NCBI GenBank assembly: GCA_013407085.1
Contig: JACCGJ010006429.1
Coordinates: 1-64,000 of the forward strand
Length of the DNA stretch: 64,000 nt
Source of the DNA: Atriophallophorus winterbourni
Taxonomy: Eukaryota; Platyhelminthes; Trematoda; Plagiorchiida; Microphallidae
Direction: 5' to 3'
Shown piece after piece: positions 20,879-31,700 of this stretch. The translations under genes were made by a program, and so were the position numbers. The first letter of the stretch is position 1, and every line of letters starts with the position of its first letter. Below the pieces are notes generated by a model. That model was given only the letters and a program-made list of their open reading frames with translations, searched no databases and was not told where the DNA came from.

Positions 20879-20945
20879 CTGAGGAGAAAAAGAATCTGTG
20901 GGTTACTCTTGACGAATGACAACCGAGAGGATTTATCTTATTCAC

Positions 20946-23900
20946 TTGCTCGTGTAAATGAACCCAATCTATTTTTCTAATTCTATTATCCGTATGAGGT
21001 TCAAAAAATAAACCAAGATGTTGAACCTATTCAAATTACACCGTGTTGCTGTAATATCCACTGAACGGAAATCTGCGTTTAAGTTGACGTGATCTATGTT
21101 AATTATGAATGCATACCATACTTATTATCGCCACATGATCGAAAATATTTTCATCAACTCCTCGCTGAATGAAAATTTGCATTTAACTCTCAATATCGTG
21201 TTTTGGTTTCCATGACCAAAATTGGTCTTTTCTCTGCGTCGGATTGTATGCAGTGTAGAAAGGAATTTAATTAAATGATGTATTTCTTTTTGCGGATCGA
21301 AACGTTAAGTAAAAGCCGAAATGTTTCCTCTCGATCAGACTCGTTATTGCATATACATTTAATACAGATTTCAAACTACTCACTTTTTATAGTAGTCAGA
21401 ATTTTACATGTGTTTTGTGTGGCGGCTTACCTTTTGGACTTTCATGTTCAGAATGTTCCGCTTCTCCGGGTTCCTCTTCAATTCTTTTCATTTTAGGAGA
21501 TAGCGTTTTGATTTTGGGGACACAAAACTAAATTTCTGCGCAAAAATTATTCAGGATTAACAGATTTGAAAAATATGATCTTTTTTTAATTTTTCCATTT
21601 AGTTTAATTTTGAGTACCAGGTTATCTACATTGACGAGATTATGAATTTTAATGGATTACTATTCAAATCAATTATGTTTTCCGCCTTATTGGTTAGTTG
21701 CTTTTTGCTTATCTATTCGTATGCAATCTGTTAGCACCCTTGTGCAGCCCGTCGAGCTCTATGAAATTTTCTCCCATTTCACATTAAATTGTTTTTATTA
21801 AAATGATCTCACATTTGTTTGAAAGACCCTTCGAATGATTTTGTAATATTTTCCATGCTTTTTCTCCTGTATGTTTGAGCGAATCGTAGATCTTTCATAA
21901 TTTTTCACTCCATTGACCACGATGGTCCCAACGCGCGAGGATTTAAACCCATTTGCCTTGTTTATAGTGTCGCCAGTCTCTTATCAGGTATTTGTTGTCT
22001 AGAAACACCAGTTTTTATGGAAATGACCAGCTTTTAGCATTTTTATTCCCCCTACTGTCTTGTAACCGCATAATAAAATTCCACTTACATTTCACTGTTC
22101 GATTAGTGAAAATGAACAGCCTGAATCCAATAAAGATTTGCGGAACTCGAGCAATCAAAAGTCCACTAATTCCTTTGCTTCGTTTTAGTAGACCCTTGTT
22201 ACTGAACATAGCCAATCTTGTTTTGTTATACGTTCTATGAACAAGCACATGGTAGCTATGTTTCGTACTACGTAATTCTCTGCACTATGAGGGTTTTTGA
22301 AGTGATTTCTCTATACTCACTTCCGGGACTTCTTCTGCGCATTGCCTAAAGACGCAATGAAACAAATCTTCCGGTCTCCACCTAATGAGCGCATTCAAAC
22401 GGAAATTGTTTTGTGTACGACCTAGCTTTGATAGAGGACCATTCCGTTAACAGGTGAACCTTTTTCCGCCACTTTTGATCATTACTGTCCATCTTCAGTA
22501 TCATACCCTATCAGAACGAGTAGTAGTCTGTTGCATTGTACTAGCAGCCATAGTTCCAAGTCTAGAAGGAAAGAACAATTTCTCATCATGCATCGCTTGC
22601 AAGAACTCTTTTAACGCGCTAGCGTTCTTGTGTGAGCAGATTATTTACCAGTTTAAATTGAAACATGATACTGATTATCTGCTCTGTTTTCCCGTTAATT
22701 GACTGAGATAATCTCTCCTCAGCAGATGTTCAATTTTTCAGTAATTGAGGGATTTTTCCGCCTTCATCTTATATTTTTCACGCGGTCAGTTTTACGTATT
22801 TACTTTTCGTGACCGTTGGTTGTCTTGGAAAATTTTTATCCTTCTAATTTGGTAAGGTTACAGAGTGTGTTAATTAAATTAGCTGTACTTACTCAATTAT
22901 CACTGTTTTGTGATTTCGTGTCGTTATCCATTTTATCAATAACCTGGTGAGGGCAAATGTTACCTTGGGTGGAGTTGGGAATAAAATGCAATCCGCTAAA
23001 ATTCGGCAAAATCGTAGCTAAAATAGTCATGACTTTTAAATCAGTACTAGATCGTTCGTAATATCCTACAATTCGATTACGCCTGCCCATTATGGAAGTA
23101 CTGTGCCCAGTACCAATCTGCTAATAAGAGCGAGAATCCATTTCAATACATCCGCTGTTTATGGGCGTTATCAAATTTATGGATATTTTAAAGTGAAGCG
23201 AGTGTTGGTCGATGTGGGATATCCGCTGGAGCAGATGCTGAATTAATATTCCTTATCACTTTCTATGTCTATTCGCTCCGGTGAGTATTCATAAACCATC
23301 CTTAAAAACTATTACTTCTATCTGAATCATTATGTGGCATTTCATCGTTGATTTCCCCATTAAGGCTTTCGGATTTACCGTAATTGCGACCGGTTTGTAT
23401 ACTCGAGACTGCAGTAGGTGAGCTCCTCAGTTATGTAGCAACACAATTTTTTTTAAAAATTCACTGACCTCTAGGGTACCATTCTCGGAAGCTGTCAAAC
23501 TGTGAACACATGCTCAACCGAAACTATTAGTGATGTGCAGAGCCTCTCCTGGCTTGTATGACACTAGCAGATTTGTAGCAGTCTGTCACGCTTGGCTACC
23601 ATCCACATTTGAAATTAGCTCGGAGAAGGATCTCCACTTGAGGTGTTCTAGAAACTGTGCTGCAAAAATCGTCAAAATATGACCAACTTCATTTTGTTTT
23701 TGCTTGTTCACTTTGCAAAAGAATCATCAAGATTTTGTGTGTTATGGTTTTGTAACTCATTGTGAAATCACCATCTGGTTTGCATTCACAGTTCCGCTCA
23801 CGTTTATTGTCTTGCAATCATTCTCACCTGTAATGAGGGCGCTATGTTTCGGTCTATACTTGGAGAATGACACTCAGACCTTGTGTTTGAATCTACCTCA

Positions 23901-24355
23901 TTTGTAGTTTGATAATATTATGCCAACTTTGCCTACTTCCAGCATGCTTACCGCTTTCAACGGTATCATCTTCATAATCTGATTTCAACGGCATTTTTAC
24001 TTTACAAAAATTATTAATATTTCAAACGGTAAATCAATTTATTCATATTCACCATTTATTGAATATCAATGCATATTCTTTTCGACTTACTTTATTGCCC
24101 CGATATCTGTTACTTTCTGAAATTTCTCTTTATGTGTGTGTTGTTTTTTACTTCCTTTTGTTAACGTATTTCTCGTCAACCGTATTTGCAATTCCACTGT
24201 TCTCCAAGGGCTTCTGATCAGTTTTATGCCCATGACCTTGGAATCGCATGTCTAGCAAACTTCAGCCTCTTTATTTTGATTGGCCAGATTTTACTAACTC
24301 CGCGTGACCTGGTTTTCTCGGGGCTTTGCGAATGAAATATTTCGTTTCTTTGCAG
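20946..24355. other. Intergenic region; no gene recognised
   Basis: About 3.4 kb of AT-rich DNA between the GTPase exon and XPB. Short open stretches (for example 21275-21496, 22454-22702, 22893-23090) have no recognisable domain and biased composition. It should contain the XPB promoter and possibly 5' exons of both divergently transcribed genes. Confidence 0.5.
24340..24355 (+). promoter_or_regulatory. Splice acceptor just upstream of the XPB start codon
   Basis: TTTCGTTTCTTTGCAG ends at 24355, a strong pyrimidine tract plus CAG, leaving a 17-nt leader before the ATG at 24373. It could accept a spliced leader (trans-splicing is known in trematodes) or a cis-spliced 5' exon. Confidence 0.5.
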
Positions 24356-24372
24356 CATTTTTCGCCCTTCAA

Positions 24373-25749
24373 ATGGGTCGAAGTGATAAACAAAAGAAAC
24401 GACGCCAACCCGCTAAAGATAATCAACCAGCTGTAAAAAAACTGCGTGATCCGAAATTAGAAGACGAAGATTCCAATATTTCAAGCGCGTTTGATCCTGA
24501 TGACGCAAATGAAGAACTCGAGGATGTCGAAGACTACGATGGAGACGACGACGATGATGAATACGAGTCTGGTTTAATCGATGAAGACGAAGCCCGGGTG
24601 ATAGCGCGCGCGAGACAAAAGTCTGCTCAAATAACCAACGAACGAGTAGCACCTGTTCAAACTGGCGGAGTTGTCTGCACACCGCGAGATGAGTTTGGTG
24701 CGAAGGACATGCGCGCCATATTGACACTTCGGCCGGATCATCCTTCGAGACCACTTTGGATCGGACCGGATGGTCATATATTTCTTGAAGCTTTTGGCCC
24801 CTTGGCTCATCAAGCTCAAGATTTTTTGATTGCCATCGCTGAACCGGTCTGTAGGCCAAGCCATATTCACGAGTATAAATTAACCTCTTACTCACTTTAC
24901 GCGGCGGTTTCGGTCGGTCTACGTACAGGTGAGATTATCGGCTGTCTGCGAAGACTTTGCAAGACAAACCTTCCCCAAGGTATTGTAACCTATATACGCA
25001 GCTGCACATTGTCTTACGGGAAAGCTAAGTTAGTTCTTAAAGGTGGACGATATTTCGTTGAAAGTCCCCATCGTAAATTTCTTCTTCAACTCGCAAACGA
25101 TTCCTTAGTTCGTCAATGCCTGGTAAAGCAACCTAACGAACAAGGTTCAGGTGAACGTGTTGTTTTGTACAATGCTGCTGATCTGGCTCAACCGGATGTT
25201 ACAATTTTAACCGATAAGGGTTCCACAGAAGCCACTAATCTAGGAGGCGCTGCGGTCGAGGTCTTACATCTCTATGCGGAGCTAGATGCAGAAGAAGAAT
25301 TGAAGGCAGAACAACTTGCTAAAGCAAATGGTACGAATCAGAAAGATTTCCTAAACTCGAACTGTGATCAGTTAGATTTAAAAGCCATCGGACTTGAGTC
25401 GGAAGCAGCGGACCGTGAAGGCGAAGACGATGGTGATGACGATTCCAACTTAGATGGCGTTGATCCTTCATTCCGTCTCCATTCTAAAAGTGGTCAGGGC
25501 CTTTTGCTCGCCATGGAAGTAATCGAGGATCAAATTGAAATACTGCAACGTCGTTGCATCGAATTGGAATTCCCGCTGTTGGCGGAATACGATTTTCGTC
25601 AGGATAAAATCAACCGGGACATTGCTATTGACTTGAAAGCAAGCACTTCACTTCGACCGTATCAAGAGCATAGCTTGAGGAAAATGTTTGGGAATGGCCG
25701 AGCTCGTTCCGGCGTCATTGTGCTTCCATGTGGGGCTGGGAAGACTCTT
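24373..25749 (+). CDS. ERCC3: XPB exon 1 (N-terminal domains to Walker A)
   Basis: Codons 1-459. Ends right after the Walker A motif (GAGKTL) at a GTAAGT donor (25750). Contains the two acidic low-complexity tracts, the [10 protein letters not shown] and [20 protein letters not shown] segments of the N-terminal and damage-recognition domains, and the [20 protein letters not shown] lead-in to helicase domain 1. Confidence 0.95.
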
Positions 25750-28700
25750 GTAAGTCCGTACTGTTTCCTCTACTTTGTTTGTGATTTTGCATTATTATTA
25801 GTCAATTGTATTGACTTAACGATTTCCCCAACCTCTAGCTTATTTTCCGACAAATTAGCATAATCCTTGAACATATTGTGGCTGTGTGCGAAGGATTATT
25901 ATGCGATTGATCTCATGCAACTCATTTTTGCATATTTTCTGGAAGTATTCGTTGATTAAAGAATTTTGCCTAGGGAACCCCGGTTGATCAGTTTCGGATT
26001 TTCGGTTATGCCCTGCTAACCCATATTGATCTGCAACCTGACTGAAATTATCACCTTGTGAATTTTCGTCTGTATCAACATGTGGTCCCTTGCTTGTGTT
26101 TAATGCGCGTGCATACGCAACTGACAGCCTCTAATGTTTCGGGCGTCTTGTTACCGGTTACCGTGGGTCTCAACTATCAGTATTCGTGTTGCTGCTTTAA
26201 TCAAGTTGTTTTTGTTGGCTTTCTGTCAATCTCGACCGTGTCTGATGTACATCAAAAGCGCATGACGATTTCCCTACTCGGGAGGAACAATCTCTCCCGC
26301 CGCGCTCACACATATAGGCAACATTTGCTCAAGATAGTTTCGGGTTATTCCAGGCGAACGTTTCACATGCGGCTTCCATCTGAGTTGGTTATTGCGTATT
26401 CTAATGTAACCAAGTCCTAGTGCAAAGAAATTCGAGTGCAATCGGTTAGAGAAGTGAAACGTTACCCAAAAACTACTCGAACCGATTGCGCTCAAACTTC
26501 TTTGCATTATGAAAACACGATCGGTCTCACGCATATTCCAATCGCTTGTAACCAAGTTCTGTTTTTAGATGCATTATGATTTAAAAAATTTGGTGCTCAG
26601 TTGGAATTCCGTCATCAGCTTCGTTTTGATCGATCAATTTCGTAGATTATTTAGTTGACGCTTGGATAAAACTTGCGCTTCTGTTTGTATTCTTAAAATT
26701 ACTAAAAACTAATAGCGGTGATAAAGTTTATGCGTGTGTGTTTCTGTTGGTTTTCAATCACTAGTGTAACAATACCGTAATAGTTGAGGGAAGTAATGAA
26801 CTTGATAGATGCTCTCTAACATTAAAAAAACGAATTGATTTTTTAAACGCATGTGTTGTCGATATAGTTCCATTTGAAGGGTGCATTGCACTAACGACCG
26901 TCATGGGGTTTTAATCGATTTTTTCCTTTGCTTTTTCTAATAACTTGATTACTAAAAGATTCTTCCCGATGCGTTTAGCCATGAATTGTCGTAACCTTAA
27001 TCAACGCTACATTTTCGATGTTTTACTGCTAGACAAATACTTTCTTGATATAATTGGAGGGAAAGTTTGAATGCTGTTAAATCTGTAGAATAGTAAGCAT
27101 CGCAAAGTTTACCTGTTTTACACTGCAACTCTGGTCCCTATACCATGATCAATTGTGATATAGTAGACGGTGTTCTGTAGACACAATCGAGCAAATTAGG
27201 TCAATAAATAGGGGTCTCAACGCAACACCGTCTTGTTTAGCTTTGTCCTACTGTGACGCCATTGGTAGCATGTTGTTGTTGTTGCTATTCTTTGCCTCCG
27301 TTCGATGACCACCTTGGATGTACATTGCTAAGTCCTACTTGGTCGTTCGGGGGAAGAAGAGGAAAGCTTTATTCGTTAAAACGAATTTTCAACTAATCAA
27401 ATTAATTTAAACACAACTTTTTATGCCAATAACGAATACGGGAGAAACGTTACAGTTTAGTGGGGAAAATTTGAGATCGCCAGTCACATTCAAATCCAAA
27501 ACAGCTTCGGTTTCGTCTACTGAAGTATCAAGCGTTGTGATGGAAGTTGACGAAATGTCAGCAGGCTGCATGATTTTTAAAATCCTCATGTACACGTTTT
27601 CTTTCGCATTTTTCTGACGGGTGCAGCAAATTCCCCATTTTTAAAAATAACAATTCCGGGACATCAAACGCCCTTCTTTTGCATACTCACATGTTACAAC
27701 GTTTCAAACACAAAACAGGTTCCATTTTGACGAAAAATAAAAATTTGTGGAAAAATTAATTTTGAGCACAGTCGATTCAAAGGCCGTGATCTACGCTCAA
27801 CATCCAAGAGCAGTATCTGCTCTTTTCCAGTTTTGCACAGTGCCTCTGAAGTGCGTGGTCACGAGCGAATTCTTCCCAACTCGTAGATTCCATACCGAGT
27901 GATATCATACCATCTTTCTGATCTCAACTCTCCATATATTTAATATTTTAGAACACGACCTTTTCCCATCGTATACACTTCACTCAGCCAGCTAGGGCGT
28001 TCACTATATAAACCCGCAAAACTGCAGGGCTATAATACCAAACATCAACTACGTAATACATCAGCAGTCGCGCGCACGCTCGAATAAACAGGTCACCTTA
28101 CCTTTTGCATACATGAACATGCATGTTTATACTATTACTGAACCCGAATCACTAAACCAACCGCTCGGAAACAAGAAGTTGGGTCTCAGGGAAATAGCTT
28201 TTACTATTTCCGACTAGAAGGTTTCTTGCTCACGCGTATTTATAGATTTTTGTGTGCACCAATCAGAATCAAAAACTAGAAACTTTCAAGTGTTAAAGTG
28301 AGTTTTATGGAGATTAGTGTTTGTCCATGTGAATAAGTAAGAAAACGAGCAAATGCTGCTTCCAGTTTTCAAACTTTTTCTTACTCTTTCTCCACCGTAC
28401 CAGCTCATTCTCTTTGATACACATTCTTGGAAATATCCGAGTCGAATACGGTGAAGATTCCTCACTCATAAAACCCGTTAATCTCGTAAGTCAGCTTCTT
28501 TTAAGCTCTGAGTAACAAAACCTTGTTACAGTACCCCATAATTCCCTCATTATTGCATGACAGTCAAGCGTCGAAGAAGAAGAAGTCGAAATGATGATGT
28601 TAATAAGTAGCGTTACGCTTCCCTCGCTCTTTTTTCCTATGGATCATAACTTATCCACTGTATCAAGGCTCACTGAACCTAATCTTACTGTCCCCACCTG

Positions 28701-31700
28701 ATGACACCAAACAGCCAGAAACCGGTAGTGGAGTTTAAGAGCGGGGTGTGTGAGCAACACCACTTTGGTTATCCATAAGCGCCTTGAGTGCTTGACCACG
28801 AATCTCTATGTGATTCTGTGTTTGAACATCGTGGTTCGTTGTACGAACCCTATGTAACAGTGGCATTCAAGTATAACTTTGTTTACCATTCCTGCTAATT
28901 CGTCATGAACAACAATTTAGGTTTAGAAATTGCATCCGTGGGAAACTGTTTACTCACACGAATTCAGCTTGTTTCCCCATTCATTCTCTTTGTTAAACAA
29001 AGTCTTGTGTCTGTATTCCCCTCTGCCAGCACACTCACACTTTGCGGTTCGAATCCCATCAGATTCTTACAGTCTGCGTTTGATCACATTTTCCAAATTT
29101 AATAGGTTGGCGTTACAGCCGCTTGCACCATTCGCAAGCCCACGTTTGTTCTGTGTACCAGTGGCGTCGCCGTAGAACAATGGCGTTCGCAGTTTCGCAT
29201 GTGGTCCACCATCGAGGACAGTCAAATCATCCGCTTCACAAGTGACGCGAAAGACAGACCATCGGCGAACGCGTCCGTGTGTATCAGCACGTACACAATG
29301 ATCGCACACTCGACAAAGCGCTCGTACGAAGCGGATCGTATGATGGAATGGATTCGAAGTCAGGAGTGGGGGCTCATGTTGCTGGATGAGGCAAGTATCT
29401 TGGTGTTATTTTGGGTTTTTCTATTATCCTGTCAATTTTATGCCCTGTTTCGTGGATGTTGTTTATTTTCAGTGCGCAAACTTCGGTCAAACGTGTACTG
29501 TATACGGAAGGTGATAAATCTCATGGTTACGATTTCTCCTTCCTTTGAATTATATGCCTAATTGTTTTCTTGAAATGCACGATATCTGTGTCATGGCAAA
29601 CACACACATTAATATATATGCTGTTATGCTTTGCTGTGCTGCTCACCGTGTCTGACATCACTCGTCTACTATGTTTACTTTGTCACATCTCTGTCTCTAT
29701 TTTTCTCACGATTGTCTGGCAGTGAAATATCCTCAGTGCCAGCGTTGGGATGCTTTCCCTAATGTTATTGGAGTTGCACATTCGTTCGGACTTTACTCGT
29801 TCATTTAACAACGGTACTTGGCTGCGTACCCCTAAACAACGCTAAAGTCTAGCCACCATTTGGCTTGGGCAAGCTTACAGTGTCTTTGCCCGCGTGCAGT
29901 CTCTGACTGTGCGGCACTTTGCCTGGATCAGGCTTGTGCTTTCACATCACACCACATCTTTGCCCATGTGCAACTTTTGACTGCGCGGAACCTTGCCTCA
30001 TGATCTGATACATCATCTGCAGCTCAAGAATGCGGCTTTATAAGCTCTATCTCCTAAATAGTTCTCACATTGGTAGACCGGAAACGCTTTTCGTATGTAT
30101 GAAAACCACCAGTCTGAGTAAAGGAGTCATAGACCGCAATCAGGCTGAGATGCTTTTCGGTTTCACGGGCCTCAACAGGTATATGTGATTGGCAGTAAGA
30201 CCGGGTCTTGTGCTCACCCGCTGCTTAATACCACCGTGTTTTAAATGTACAGAATTGTTGGTTTTGTTGGCCTCCTTCGGTCGATGTCGACCATGGATGT
30301 ACATCACAATCGCATGAATGTTCATGCTCTACAGCTTTTTGAATGACTTAACAGTCCGATTCGGGAGGAACAATCTCTTCCGCAGCGCTTGCAACGATGG
30401 TCAGAACTTTGTTGTAGGGCGTCAGTTGCGCCGTGATCTGCGTTCAGCAGCCAAGAGCTGTATCTGCTCCTCCCCAGCTTGCAGACGACGCTTTACACAA
30501 TGCCTCCAATGTGAGCGGTAAATAGCAAGTTCTTCCCAACTCGTGGGGTCAATGCCAAGAGCTTCCATATCTCTTTTGCACACGTCTTTGTACCGCAAGT
30601 GCGGTCTGCCCAATGGTCGACTTCCTAATTGCAATTCACCATAGAGTAGATCTTTCGGAATACGACCATTTTCCATTCTGTAGACATGACCAAGCCACCG
30701 CAGGCGGCGCTGTCGCACTAGGGTGAGCATGCTTTGTAGACCACCTTTTGAAAGCACTTCAGCATTAGTCACTCTGTCCACCCACGAAATGTTCAAGATA
30801 CGACGGATGCTTCGTAGATAGAAAGCCTTCAGCTTCCGTTCGTGTCTTGCGTGGGTTCTCCAGGTTTCACTGCCGTACAGCGAAGCATTTAGTACGCACG
30901 CGCTGTAGATACAGAACTGTAGTGCTACCTAATTAGACACCCGCGCTATTTGACACACTCGTAATGCTTTCTGATACTTGTTACCTCCATGAATGACTGA
31001 AACTGAGAATTCGCTCCAGTCATTTCGTTTCCCTCATCATTGGTAAGCTTTCTTTTCAGATCTGCGTACTTTGGCGATGTATGAATAGTCTCTTACATCG
31101 ATAGCAGTGTACGTCGCTTTAATGTTATTCGCTTTTAGTTCGAACATTTCCGTATCCATGCCACTTGACTGCCTTGAATGTTACTGAGCTTATTCATATG
31201 CTGACACAGGCTGCTCGTCATCTGGTTTCAAAGACGTTTCCTGTTTATTCCCCCGGGGTCTTTATTATCAGGTGCACACCATTCCTGCCAAAATGTTTCG
31301 ACGTGTTCTCACCATGGTCCAAGCTCATTGCAAACTTGGCCTCACTGCGACCCTGGTTCGGGAGGACGATAAGATTACCGATTTGAATTTTCTCATTGGT
31401 CCAAAATTGTACGAAGCCAATTGGTTGGAATTGCAGCAGCGTGGATTCATCGCACGGGTCCAGTGTGCCGAGGTTTGGTGTCCAATGACGGCGGAATTTT
31501 ACCGTGAATATTTGAATGTAAGACAATCGGTATTTAAAGGCGATTCATATTTTGTCACACGTTCAGAGTGAATTACTAACGCAGATAACTATCAGTATTC
31601 TCTGAGCCTTAGTAGTACATTCGCAGACGAATTGCAAATACCTTTACCCGATACAATCGAAATTTTCGTTTATGCAGTTACATAGCGTAGAGTGTCATCA

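Larger units (their letters stand above)
25750..29105 (+). other. XPB intron 1 (GT-AG, 3356 bp) and its repeats
   Basis: Contains two antisense RTE fragments (26220-26310; 27271-27340 with 27780-27910), a hairpin at 26421-26506, a promoter-like module near 28236-28275 shared with intron 3, and a dispersed repeat at 28728-28880. The rest shows nothing I recognise. Confidence 0.85.
29391..31271 (+). other. XPB intron 2 (GC-AG, 1881 bp) and its repeats
   Basis: Donor GAG|GCAAGT, acceptor ATTATCAG. Holds two truncated copies of the structured repeat (29874-30015) and an antisense RTE fragment (30254-30930). Confidence 0.85.

Noticed and set aside
24304..24372. XPB start upstream at 24304
   Set aside because: There is no in-frame ATG there (only GTG), the extension is Phe-rich and unlike XPB, and a splice acceptor lies inside it at 24355.
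24413..24895. 160-codon minus-strand ORF within XPB exon 1
   Set aside because: Shadow of the XPB coding strand; composition (Arg/Leu/His-rich) is what the reverse of this exon gives.
29199..29561. Read-through of XPB exon 2 as a 120-codon ORF
   Set aside because: XPB similarity stops exactly at 29390, where a GC donor lies, and resumes at 31272; the trailing codons are intronic.
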